Of a stretch of DNA of 64,000 nt, positions 9,893 to 22,351 are shown one piece after another. The notes under the pieces are model-generated. The model had not been told where the DNA came from. It was given only the letters and a program-made list of their open reading frames with translations, and searched no databases. Position numbers and translations under genes: made by a program. The first letter of the stretch is position 1, and each line of letters starts with the position of its first letter. Location of the stretch: positions 28,458,001 to 28,522,000 of the forward strand of contig CM114273.1 of NCBI GenBank assembly GCA_050084515.1. Direction: 5' to 3'. This DNA is from Blasia pusilla (Eukaryota > Marchantiophyta > Marchantiopsida > Blasiales).

Positions 9893-12800
9893 ATGGAGAG
9901 GGACAGAGTCGTGGAGGAGGTGAATCTTGCAGGCTCGGAATTGAATCCTGGAGCTGAGAAAGAGGATCTTCAAGGAGGGCCTGTGGAGGTCATCAACGTG
10001 TGGTCAGGCCCTCGGTCTCTGAGTACAAGTCTCATGTATTCCTTCGCGCAGGTGCTCTCCTTGTCTCTCCCGTTTATCTGAGCTCAAATTTAAATGTCGT
10101 AACGAGGAAGAAACTCCTCAGACGGACCAGACTGATTTTCTCCATCTCGTTGACTTCGAAATTCTCTCCCTCGAATTTGGAACCCAAGTGATTCTACCGA
10201 TGGCCTAACGAATGTTCTGACCAATATGTGACTTCTTCACTAGATCAAGACTACGCACGTCACGAATTCTCTTCTTCAGTGATTCCCAGAGTCTGCGCCT
10301 TATTCGCTTTCCTTTCCCAAAGCAATTTTCTTTGTACACACATTCCATGTTTACTTGTACATCACCTATAAACCAATAATTTACTTCGCAATTACTCCCG
10401 ACGACAGGATCGACACTCACTGATCCGATTTCTCTCTACCTCCATCTTTCTATTGTACAGTGCCTATACAAGAAGCTATTGTGAAGCTCCAGCACTTCCC
10501 ATACTACAGTTTCTTTCTATGTAAATTTTTCATTTCTTTCCAGCTCGTGCACAAGAAAAACTAAATTCCTCGGAGTAGAATGCCCGAACTGTAATTTTGT
10601 AACGAGTCGTAGAAACTCTTTCTTGAGGAAAACTTTTCTGTGTAGTCTGCAGATAGAAAATCTTGACATCACGTATCAGTCCACGTCATCGTTCAAATGT
10701 ATGCAAGGGATTCGTGCCAAGAGCTTGAATTATCTTCTTGATTATACGCAACTTGTACGAGACGAAAGCATAATGTATGTATTCACAAATGCTGCTCTAT
10801 AGTTTTCTTCCCGTTGAGTGAGACAAGGCAACAAAGAATCGTCAGAGGTAGAAAACTCTAAGAATCATCGCAGTAGAAAGCTTTACCTGTGCTGAAGCTT
10901 GTATCAGAGGGACACGTACGATTGAAAAACAGATGCTGCTTTTGTATGCTGGTAAACCTCATGTAATGCACCTACGATAAGATCGTATCGTTGCTAAGGT
11001 TGAGGAGTCGTGCTGCGACTCTTGGCGCTCAATAATATTGCAAGAGTTGGCAGCAAAACCAACTCTTCGAATAGCAATCCCAATCAGTGTCTTTAGAAAT
11101 GGAAAGTTTATGGTTTCGGATCTATTTTCGACGGCTACATTAGAAGCAAGCCACTTCGCGCATGTCCATATTCATTTGAAATGTTCTGTCTCTGCGCATG
11201 TCGGCACGCGTCAAAATGCTTCTCGAAATTTTCCACCAAGAATCAGTTCACTGATTACGTGACTGTAAACACCTATCGAAATGTTTCTGGAATCTGTTGC
11301 GCTACCTGGTTAATCCTTCCCCAAGTCTGCGAAGTATGCGGGAAAGGTTTTGTATGCACGGGATTGGGGTCAGCACCGAGAATTATACTGTTTCACTCCA
11401 GTTTCAAGGCTACGAGTTGCGAACGGCAGAAACTGTATGGAATCTCTGAGCTGGTTGTCCGAATGGTCTCCTTGTGCAGAGGGATGACACAGAAGTGCTA
11501 GATGAGCCGCTTTATGCTCATCATTTGCGCGTTTCAGGAGCACAACGACCGTACCGCGATCAACTTTTAGCAACGATGGTAATCCTCACTCCGAGTTTCA
11601 TGTAAATGTCAAGAATGGCCGTCCAAGACAATTGCGGTGCCGCATTGAGAGATCGCACATTAGTACGATTTACGCAGTCATTATAAATCTAGTGTCATCG
11701 AGAATGCATTCAAGAGAATAATTTATGGGTTCGTACTAAAATTTTGGAGCTACGACATCCGTAACAGAGAAGAGTTTGCAACACAGTGAAGGGATTGGAT
11801 TTTTCCTGTCAAAACGCATGGAGTTCAACGCAATGGCATATCAAAAGTAATAAACTTTTATTAACCTGCTTCAAGTTAACACCTAATATCTTTGAACGTG
11901 GATCTTTACCAGGGTGATTCCCTTGCATGTTCGTTAACTGCATGATGCATGTCTGTGCAGGAGACAGATGGTAATAAGGTTATCCGGAACATAATCGACA
12001 AACCATCGCTCAAAAAGTATAGATTTTGTAAGGTTTGTTGAACCTCTTGGATGTTGTATGATTTGTTTCACCTTTCCTCGTTCAATTGTGCCGTTCAGCT
12101 TTTGCAGTCAGGTCATGTTCTCGTTAGGCTCCCGATGATACTATGACGCATGAGAGCATCACAGAAATCACAGAAAATCGTCTCAGCATTACGTTCACTT
12201 TTTTCAAGCCGATTTCAGATGAGGACTTCGCCAACGATTTCAAGTTAAAATAAAACAAAGAGTATTCCTACTTCATGATGGTTTTTTTCATTAGCACCAC
12301 GTAGTCAAGCTGCACTAAAAGAAAATGGATGGCAAGAAGACCCCTGTCTTCTTGCCTGAACTTTCGACGCTAAGTTTGTCTGTCTGTTACGACATAGCTT
12401 TAGCAATCATTGGAAGAGATTGTGGGATGAAGTGTCTTCATTTCAAACTGCACGAAACATTTGATGTGTGTGCATTTGTGCGCAGCATATGGCTAAACAA
12501 CGCACACCTTGCTTAACACGTGAAATCATGAACACTGGCAAGCACGTGATTCTGATCAGGGACCCACTGGAATCTCTTGTAAGCTTTCAATTATCACACA
12601 AAGGTGCAATAGCAGAAATTTTTCCTTTTAAAGTTACTCGAATTTGTGGACAGGTCTGTTCTGAAGCGCATGCGAGTGACCAGAACAATAAACTTGGTAG
12701 CCAATGAGGTAAAACTTGAGAAATAATTATGACTTAAGAACATTTTGTGGTAACATTTAAACTTAACCTCCAAAACATTTGTTTTGTACTTGAGCTTGAG

Positions 12801-15800
12801 AAATGCAACATAAGAGAGCAACTGTTCTTTACCGGGCGACTTCTCATTTGGTTGAGAAGGTGTCATATTGTCATAAATACGAGCGAGAGCACAATTTAAA
12901 ATTTCATCGTCAGATTGGGATGAGAGTTCTGAACTCTTAAGAGTTCTGTATCGCGAAGCAGACAATACAGAACTCTTAAGAGGCACTGTGATTTAGCTTT
13001 GAGAAATTTTGAAACTCATTGATTGTCTCATACGAAGAAATTATTAAAAAGCTCTAAACCCTCAAAATTTCATATTACTAGAATGACCGGCACTTGTGTT
13101 TCAATCATATCTACCCACTTCTGGGCCAATCTACTGACCTTGTCTATTTTCGTCTGCAGCCTTCATTTGATAAGGTTTTGCCTGTTGCCCTGCATGACTT
13201 GGAGTTGGCAACTTTGGTTAACATGTACAGTGAACTGTCAGCTAAGGGCCGTCCTCCACCTGTGTTGAATGCTAGGGACTTACAGCAACGACCAGAGGTA
13301 TGCACCTATCCAATTCTTTGAAGGTCCTATTTGTGGATTTCTCGACGTCAGGGGTGCTCATGGGTAGGCCAGCTTACAACGTCGAAACAGATTTATGTAG
13401 AAGACCACTGTTCTTGCAATCCGTGGGAACCAAAGTCCTCTTTAAACTTAGAGAAGTTTGAGGGAACGGAGCTATTGTTTCAACGTTCTGTAGCGTAGGT
13501 TAGGTTAGGAAAGCAAAAGCGAATCTATTCGTTCTACCTCAATGAAGGATTCTGCTCGTTGGGTCCTTTGTTCGAGCACGAACAGATAGATTGGGAAAAG
13601 TTCAACTTTAAGCTTCTTCATGGATCGAAACACGGCCTTTCTATCTTTGCATCACCAAGGTGTACAGTGGCAGAGCCTTAAATTTTTGTATTATTTGTGC
13701 AGGCAATCTTGCGGGCTCTGTGTCAAGCTCTTTCCATGCCATTTCAGGAATCTATGTTACGGTGCGCCCCCCTTTACCTTATACACCCTATTCAGCCATA
13801 TGCCTTTGTCAGCAGTAGAACCAATATCTTCGCTGAAAAATGAGTACTTTCTTTCATTTAGTGTATCCTCAGAAAGTAGGCGACTCTGCTCCTCCTCACT
13901 GTGTTGTGGCTGTGCTTGTGAGAGAGAGCAGGTGGGCTCCTGGTGCAAAACCAGAGGATGGCTTGTGGGCTCCATGGTGGTACACCTCTGTTCACAGGAC
14001 AACGGGGTTCACTCCTCAGAAACGTTTCATTTCCAAGGTTAACTATGCTCGTGTTAATTCCTTCTCTTAGTTTCTAGTTCTTTGCTACATCTAAAGGCCT
14101 ACAATTTGTCTGCGCCCACACCGCGTCTTCTATGAGTTTTGCAACTTGATTTATGTGGAGCCTACCGTTACTGCGGGTGCATGGCAACGATGGGCGAGCG
14201 TGAACGCATTTTGTCGTTTTGTCGAGGGAAACAACTATAGTATGCAGTGGGGCAAAGTTACATATTGTCATTTGTGTGTTGACATTTGGACCTTTCCTTT
14301 GACTGAGCAGCCATTTCCATTCAAGCTGTACACACTTCTGGAGTTCTGTCAGCCTTTCTACAACGTTCTGAACCGTCATGCTCTACAACCTGCACAAGAT
14401 GGGTCAATTCCTCCCTCATTACCGGTTGCAGCAAACGACAAGTTGCTGATTTGGATTGATAATCAGCTAGTTGTTCGTGAGGATGCTAAGGTACCTTTCA
14501 ACTAAAATCTGTTTCATATGCCCATCTTAGTAGTGAAATGTTAAGAAATGTTGATGTGCTATTTGTGTTTTAACTTCCTGAGTTTGTCCAGTACACTTTC
14601 TTCCTTTTTGTGTTCATATCGAAGGTTCAGAGAGGTCACCTGGCTGCTGCGAACTCAGTGCTGTAGGGTTCACATCCAGTTCTTCTTATCCATAGAAACC
14701 ACCTCCACACAAATTGTCCTGGCTTTTTGACAGCTCCACTTTGAATATGAGACCAAAAGGATGGAAGTAAACAATCGGTCTTCAGCCCTTATTATTGTGG
14801 TGTGTGGCAGGTATCAGTTTTTGATTCAATAGTACAAGGAGGCGACGGTGTTTGGGAAGGACTCCGAATCTACAAGGGGAAAGTTTTTAAATTGGACGAA
14901 CATCTGGACAGGTGCTGATCCAAAGTGTAGTCCGTTGAGTGGGTTTTTCGAGAATTTCTTTCGACATTTCGGCATCTTCAAATGATGTACCTGGTCAATC
15001 AAGGCTAGAGATTATATAATTTAATAATGCCTTGTAAGCTTTCATTTCTGACTCAAGCAAGAAAATATCGATCGTGATGGATTTTGGTGCTGTTGGTACT
15101 GCAGATTGTTTGACTCAGCGAAGGCTATGGCTTTCATCAAAGTTCCTACTCGAGTCGAGGTTGTTACTCTGTGGCACGCATTATTGTTCCTATTTTCTTG
15201 TCACTCGTATGAAGTCAACTGGAACAGAATTGTACTTGAATATGTCATGTATGAGTACTCTCACTCAAAAGTTAGAGAATTCATGTACACTACGGAATAT
15301 CGCTAACTAGAGGAAATCAAAAGCTTACTGTTTTTCTTTCAACTCACAATGGCTGGAATCTGATCGTGATAGTTTTTCAAGAAACACGCTCACACTCAGA
15401 CTTCCAATTTCACCCTAGAAGGTACAAGAGGATGGGTTTATTTCAATCGCTGCACAAACTAAGTGAGAATACAAACATATTTAGAGCATGCGCGACCATC
15501 TCCAGTCAGAAAAAATCCAAAGAAAGGGATGGATGTGATTGTAGAGACTGGGGTTCTTAACAAAATTTTTGTATTCGAGTTGAGGAAGTCTGATCGAAAT
15601 ATCAGCAACGGCTACTAATAGAAACACACACACTTGGCAGGTGAAGAACGCGATTTTTTCCACTCTCATTGCGAATGGCATGAGAGATTCGGCACACATC
15701 CGACTTACTCTCACTCGTGGAAAGAAGGTGAAAACTCGAACCGATTGCAGTGATTACAAATGATCGGGCTACACTGGACCTTGTCGTGTTTCCTGATCTA

Positions 15801-18800
15801 TCTTTCCGGTTGAACAGCATGTTATATTGTCCGAGAACTTGTGGCGTGTTTTCATTTTCTTCTGGTGGTTAATGAGTGAAGTCGTCGCTAGTGCAGGTCA
15901 CATCAGGAATGAGTCCAGGATTCAATCTTTACGGTTGCAATCTGCTGGGTAAGGATGCCTTGATACAAAATCCCTGCAGATCAGCCTTCAGGAAGTCCTA
16001 CTTCTAAGCTGTTGTGTGAGGAGGATTTCCATTTTGTCCGGCTATCGCAGATGGATGCTTGGATGCAGATTGTTCCCAATATGCCTTGGTATAAGAGTGA
16101 ATGAAAGACGTGGTTTTTTATCCATCGTGACCCAAAAAAGGGTGAGGGCCTGGAAATTAGAATCATTGCAGTCTGTTGGTACCCCAGGTCATCTAGAATT
16201 AGGAGAATCAAATCTTTACAAACCAGAGATGACCCAAGAAGGTTACTACATGCTCTACTCTATTACCCACACAATGATATAAAAGTTTAGCTATTTCAAT
16301 CCTACCCAACAGGAACACGCTTACAGTCAAGAACCCTGGACCAGATCAGAAACTCCCTTCTAATTTCTCTTGGAATTTACTATTAACGATGTAGTGCTTG
16401 CTTTTGGTCATCATATTCATCTGAACTGCTTAGGACTTGAAATTAAAATACTTCTAGTGCCTAAGTATGCCAGGTCAAGCGAAAACAAGTGACAAGTGGT
16501 GTCCAAAGAAGCTAAATGTTCTAGATGCAGCATCCACACACTGATGTAGAAACCTAGCTATTTGAACCTGGCTCCAACCAGTTTTGAAATCACTCGCAAT
16601 CAGGGAGCCCCACTCTGTAAGTGCGCAGGGTAGTGCTCTCTAATGTTCTCAGGATAGATGAGATGCAGAAAAACTTAGAGCTCTTCATTATCGAGTATGT
16701 CTGAATTAGAATGTCTATATGTTCTATCTTTCCTCGTAGAAAGTGAACAAATCTCCTTCTCCAACCCTCTAAATCTAATGGGCCACAGCTGATCTGGTCA
16801 GTGCCTGACGTAACTGAAAGGGGACTGAAAGTCAGAGGGGAATCTCCAAGGGTCGATTGTTCATGAATGTGGATCCTCCACATAATTTCTAAGCTTTTTG
16901 GGTTACACAGTACCCTTGGATCTGTTCCTTGCGAAGTAAACCTCTTCAAGTTATATGACGCTTTCATATTGCGAGTATGTGATTGAAACTGTCTCGTCAG
17001 TTGGATGTTTTATCTCATGCCAAGTATCTGCATATGCAGGTCGCTGGCCTTAAGTTATCCTCTCTATTTCGCTCAAGGAAACGTGTACTGTCGCTATTGC
17101 AGTTGTTGCAGAGTGGAAGCCACCTGTGTATGACAACATATCCGGTGTGCGACTGATCACAGCATCTACACGGCGTAACTCTCCAAATGTAACCAATCAC
17201 TTCTACCTACTATTTTCCCGCTCATAGTTACCGTTACGTGTGAGATTTTGTTGCACCGAGTCTTAGTGGTCAACAACTGCATTGCCCTTCTGAAGACAGG
17301 AAACCATGCCAACATTCTTTCGAGAATATGGCTGTTCTTAGCTGAGCATTGTGTTGTGTTGATGGCAGAGCTTGGACTCCAAGATCCATCACAACAATCT
17401 GATCAACAACATCCTTGCCAAGGTTATTTGATTCTCTTCTCTATGTTCTTGTATTTGTGTTACGGTTGTAAGGAATGCAGAAACCTTACCAGCAGTACTT
17501 CCTTGTTCAACCGGTGGAAACAGAATCGAACCTGAAGGAGCAGTAAAGAATCTGCAGAGATTAGTCGTTTTCTTTTCAAAGCAGACGAATCGGTCTCTGT
17601 GAAGGGATAAGGTTCAGGGAAACAACAAAGTTATTCAAATTTTTATGACACCTGAATTTGTAGTATTCACGAAGAAGTTGGAAGCTAAAAACCTTACCTT
17701 CCACTTTTCTGGCCTCAACGCAGGTGGAGAGTAACCTTGCTGGAGCAGACGACGCAATAATGCTCGATTGTGATGGTTTTGTTTCGGAGACAAATGCTAC
17801 CAATCTCGTCAGTAAATTTCTCTTGAGCTTAATTCGCTGCCATATTGGGCAATAAAAGAAAGCCAGTTGCAATTATGTGGAGGAGAATCATGCAATTAGT
17901 AAGCACAGTTGATTGCTGTACCGCAACTCTTTCCTTGATACCATGTACCGTCTACGCACACTTCCACTCAGCAGAGACCTGCTTGTCCTCATCGCAGTTC
18001 ATGGTAAAGAAAGGTTGTGTGATGACGCCACATGCGGACTACTGTCTGCCTGGAATCACACGTGCTACGGTGCGATCCTCGTTCTCGTACGCTCTTTCTT
18101 TCTTTCTTTTTCCTATGACCATGTCGAAGTCCGTCGTTTTACTTTCATCCATCGTCTCCGAGTTACGATTGGTGTGCTTAATGAGAATAATACGAGTGTC
18201 TGGGACTGCTCAGTTGGCGAGAAAAGACTTGCTCTGCAGTGTAAGCGATATTGAAACGTTTTTTAAAGGTCAGCTCTGACTTTGACTCTGGCGAACAGGT
18301 TATTGACTTGGTGCGGAAAGCTGCTCTACCATTCGAGGAGCGGAGAGTTAGTCTAACCGAATTTCACGTGGCAGATGAGGTAAATTGAGATACTCCAAAC
18401 AACAGCGTAACTGGCGCAAATTATTAGTAGACCATACGCTGCCAGCTCAGGAGCTCTACTTAAACTGAGACCAGTCAGAAAACTAGACGTGACTTCAGAT
18501 TTTTGCTTTGAGATCAATTATCTTTTCATAGGTTTGTTGTGTCGGTACTCTGGAAGGACAGTGGCGACCTGAGGCCTGGAAGCCACGGCATTTCAGTCAG
18601 CTGTTTTCTGCTTCAATTGTGAATCCTTGAATCAGACTGTGATATCGTACGTCTTGAGTGTTGTGAATGCGACAGGTCTGGACAACGGGAACCATGGGGG
18701 AGCTTAGTCCTGTAAGTGAGCCAACTCTTCCAGCTAGACTTTTTTCGTATTTTTACGCTTTCTTCGTACATGGTGGTTGGTTTAGCCCTTTGTTACCAAT

Positions 18801-19360
18801 CAAATTAGATGTGGAGACATCATCCGAAGAGCTTCTTGCTCATGCTTCATCAAAACGTAGAAGATTTCACCACTGTTCGTTAGGGCAAGATTTTCATATC
18901 TTTGCGTATCGGCTCGGAATCAAAAGTAAGACTTGCATTCTGTCTCAAGGATTAATTTCCTGCCGAACTGCACTTTCTAGACATCCGATAGTAATTCTTG
19001 TGTATGCATCGCATCCTCCTCGGTACACTTTCTATGGTCGGTGCACTTTCTAACCTCTTTCTTTCAGATGTAAAGGCGAATAACCTTCTCCCTCAGCAAG
19101 ATTTAAGAAAGTGTTGTAGACTGTAAAGTTTTACCAGTTGAGGATCCAACAGGTACCCTAATGAATTGACCATCGGAATACCCGTGCAGGTTATTGAGAT
19201 TGATGGGCGTATCATCGGTGATGGCAAAGTCGGGCCCATTACACAGAAAATTCAAAATCTCTATTCAGAGGCAACTGCGTTAGAAGGAGAAATTATTCCA
19301 TTTGGTAAGGACTTTCAACACAGCCAAGTTGACCGTTTTCCTCTTTCTTCCAGTTACTAG
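9893..19360 (+). CDS. Branched-chain-amino-acid aminotransferase-like protein (P-loop domain plus PLP fold-type IV)
   Basis: Exons by eye: 9893-10051, 11480-11578, 11961-12032, 12486-12578, 13160-13297, 13703-13761, 13932-14037, 14311-14490, 14811-14911, 15105-15159, 15641-15727, 15897-15948, 17103-17188, 17369-17422, 17724-17807, 17998-18069, 18299-18379, 18676-18711, 19190-19360. All introns are GT-AG and phases agree, giving about 594 residues. The N-terminal half is a P-loop/sulfotransferase-like domain ([16 protein letters not shown] near residues 36-51; [28 protein letters not shown]). The C-terminal half (from about 303) is a class-IV PLP aminotransferase: [47 protein letters not shown] with the probable PLP lysine at about 434, [18 protein letters not shown] and [12 protein letters not shown]. 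It matches the plant family annotated as BCAT-like proteins 1/2, whose substrate is unknown to me. ATG 9893 is the first in-frame Met after a stop. A 49-base splice at 19305-19353, giving an end at 19430, is possible but too short for a plant intron. Confidence 0.9.
15949..17102 (+). other. Largest late intron of the aminotransferase-like gene
   Basis: This 1154-base intron splits one codon (G|TT, Val) in the stretch [12 protein letters not shown]. The other introns after the second exon range from about 150 to 600 bases. The donor is G|GTAAGG and the acceptor is CTATTGCAG. Nothing coding was recognised inside, but the pair of CTATTTGAACC/CTATTTCAATCC segments near 16291 and 16557 could be traces of an insertion. 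Confidence 0.55.
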
Positions 19361-20459
19361 TTGCCATTCCAACGTCAAGAACGACGACTACCTCTATGTG
19401 TACTTGCACTGCGACTGCCTCCCTTTGTGACGAAGGACCCAAACCCTTGGTCTTTCTGACTTCTGCACGACGCCTCGCAGATGTAAGTGTAAACTGTGAA
19501 AGCCGACCCGAGTAACAAGGAGTAGCGGACAGCTTACCTGAAGGAGACCGTTTCCTACGCTACAGAACTGGTGGTATAGTGCTCATAGATGCTGCTCATA
19601 GTAGTGAGGCTTTTCTCCTGCCGCTGCCTGTTGTTCTCCTCCACTCCCTCGTGTTAATCTTCACTAAGCACGCGTTTGAAACACGAAAGCACTTCCTGTA
19701 AATTAAAATTGTTAAGAGGGACGGAGGGGAGTACATCCTAGTAGATACGTAGGGGGGACTCGCAGATGTGAATAATAAGCATAGGCATGAACTGCTGTGC
19801 ATCGGAGCAATTGAGAAAAAGACTACCTCAGAGTCGTGGCTGAACCTGCAGGAGGAAGTAATGAAGGTTTTGCACACCAGGACGACTGCCATCTAGATAG
19901 GTCCTAAACTATGTCAGGACATGATTGTGCTGACGCCTCTCTATCTGGGAAATTCATCAGACAAATAGGATACTGAGTTCGGATGTCAGTACAAGCTGAC
20001 ATGATTCTCCGAACATGGGCACTAAAACGGTTTCTCACATGTTAATTCTACGAATCTGAGATTCTGCAAAAGATGCGTTCGAGCTAACGTTTCACCGCTC
20101 TGGAGTTTGGACACGTCTATAGGACAAGTTCTTCGGATGTACGTCGGAATCTCTTAACACCCACTGACTGCACCTTAGTTAACTCCTTCTTTTCACGCCA
20201 ACCCGACTTTTTCCCACAAAAGGGCTATTGGGATCAAGCCATTGGGACATCTCCCACATCAAATATGCAACGAGCACAACAGTCCGAATTGAAACGTCAT
20301 GTCTTGATTTTAAATTTGCAAGCATAGTGCATAACATATTCTAGATGGAAAGCCAACAACGAAGAGTGAGGTATAATATTGGTGTACACTAAAGAGAGGG
20401 AGCTTTAGATTATATACATCTAGATGTCACTAGACATAATCACATTTAGAATTATTTTG
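19361..20459. other. 3' flank of the aminotransferase-like gene
   Basis: No gene was recognised. Sequence to about 20300 keeps genic base composition and probably contains the 3' UTR and terminator; after that it turns AT-rich. No clear polyadenylation signal could be fixed by eye. Small reverse frames here carry no recognisable motifs. Confidence 0.45.
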
Positions 20460-20980
20460 TCATCAATTGAAAGATAAGAATTAGAAAAGAATAACTTATT
20501 TTTCCCCCAATGAATAGAGAAAAAGATATGAGGTGATTTTTGAAAGTCAAGTTACATGGTAGTAAAAAAATAAATGCTAGTGAAAATTTTAGTTTCAAGT
20601 TTCGCTTGGAGGCAAATTATTTCATATATAAGGTAAAAATGAAAAAGGATAACGTGATAATGTTGGGATCAGATTTATCCTTAAAAATAGTGAAAGACAT
20701 TTTCTTTCTAGATTTTTTTTTTAATTCAACCTCAATTGCTAGAAATAAGTTATTTCCATTTTGGAAATAAATTGGATGAAAATGAGTGATTTTATTTTAT
20801 TTATTGAAAGATGGGAATTGGAAAAGAGAAACTTTTTTTCCCCAACTAATAAAGAAAAAACTATGAAGTGATTTTTAGAAGATAAGTAAGATGGTAGTAA
20901 AACATCATAGGCACATAGAAAATTTAGCTTTCAAGTTTATTCATGAGGAAAATTATTTCATATTTTAGGTAAAGTAATAT
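20460..20980. repeat. Two-copy direct repeat, period 336 bp
   Basis: About 180 bases starting at 20467 (TTGAAAGAT, then a GAATTAGAAAAGA run, TTTTTCCCC, GTGATTTTTGAAAG, ATGGTAGTAAAA) recur with substitutions and small gaps from 20803. The copies are strongly diverged, so the duplication is old. The repeat adjoins the 174-bp array. Confidence 0.75.
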
Positions 20981-22330
20981 GACTTTTTCATCTTGTCCAA
21001 GTATATGATCTTCGCCTAAAATTTGGTCTTCTTTTTCATTATAGTGTATGTAAGCTCCTTGAAAATATTTAGTGAAAATGGAGGTTTAATCCAACACCCA
21101 ATAATAGAAAGATGTTTTTAGACCCATGTGATTACACCTTGTGATTCCCAACCATACGTGCATTTTTCATTTTGTCCAAATCTACGATCTTGAGCGGAAA
21201 TTTGAGTCACTTCATCTTCCAAGTGTATCTAAGCTCCTTGAAAATTTTCAATGAGAATGGAGATGTCACCAAAACCCCAAAAATAGATATTGTTTCTGGA
21301 CCCGCACGATTATATCTTGTAAGGAAATATTAAAAGAGGGTCTCTGCATTTTTCATCTTGTCCAAGTATATGATTTTGACCTTCAATTTTGTCTACTTCA
21401 TCATCCCTAAAAATTTCAATGAAAATAAAGATGTGACCACAAACCCAAAAATAGATAAGTGTTTTTGGAGCCATGCCACTAAACATGCTAAGAAAACAAG
21501 GTGTATGCACTTTTTCATCTCATATAATTCTACAATATTAACCTGAAATTTTGGAAAATTCATCATCCCAAGTGTATCTAAGAAAAATTTCAACGAAAAA
21601 GTGAAGTGCAACACAAAACTCAAAAATATATAGGTCTTTTTGGACCCGTGCGATTAAACCTTATAAGGAAAGAGGATGTGTGTATTTTCATCTTTTCCAA
21701 GTGTATGATCGTGATCTGAAATTTTGGCCAATTTATTATCCAAGTGTATCTAAGCTCCCAAAAAACTTTCAATGAAAATGGAGGTGTAACCAAAATCCCA
21801 AAAATATATAGTGCTTTTTGGACCTATGCCATAAAACATAATAAGCAAATAGAGTGTGCATTTTTCATCTTATCCAATTATATGATCCTAACCTGAAACT
21901 TTTAGAAAAAATCATCATCCTAGCGTATCTAAGAAAAAATTCAATGAAATAGAAGTGCAACCCAAAGCTCAAAAATATATAGGAATTTTTTAGTCGACGC
22001 GTTCAAACCTTGTAATGAAATAGGTTGTGTGCATTTGTCATCTTTTCCAAGTATATTGACTTGAATTTTGGGTCACTTCATCAGCGAAGCGTATCTAAGC
22101 TCCTAAAAATTGCAATGAAAATGGAGTTGCAACCAAAACCCCAAAATAGATAAGCAATTTTGGAACTGCAAGATTAAAGGTCACAAGGAAAGAGGGTGCA
22201 TGTATTTTACATCTTTTCCGAGTATATGATCTTAACTTGGAATTTGGTTTTCTTCTTGACCCAAGTATATCTAAGATCCTTGAATATTTTTTAAGTAAAA
22301 TGGAGTTGTAGTCCAAAGGCCAATTTTTTA
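20980..22330. repeat. Diverged tandem array, ~174-bp unit, about eight copies
   Basis: A common core, TTTTCATCTTGTCCAAGTAT, or close variants, recurs near 20987, 21162, 21346, 21512, 21689, 21862, 22034 and 22206: spacings of 166-184 bases. Each unit also carries GTATCTAAGCTCCTTGAAAA, an AATGGAG..AACC..A block, a TTTTTGGACC.. block and usually GAAAGAGGGTGTG. Units differ by substitutions and small indels, and no copy is near-identical to another. The unit length is in the range common for plant satellite DNA, but only ~1.35 kb is present. Confidence 0.85.
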
Positions 22331-22351
22331 TATTTATATATATATATATAT
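22331..22351. repeat. TA-dinucleotide microsatellite
   Basis: A run of TATATA at the downstream edge of the tandem array. Confidence 0.9.

Noticed and set aside
13620-14042. 140-codon frame across the aminotransferase-like gene
   Set aside because: It spans two introns in another frame than the true exons 13703-13761 and 13932-14037.
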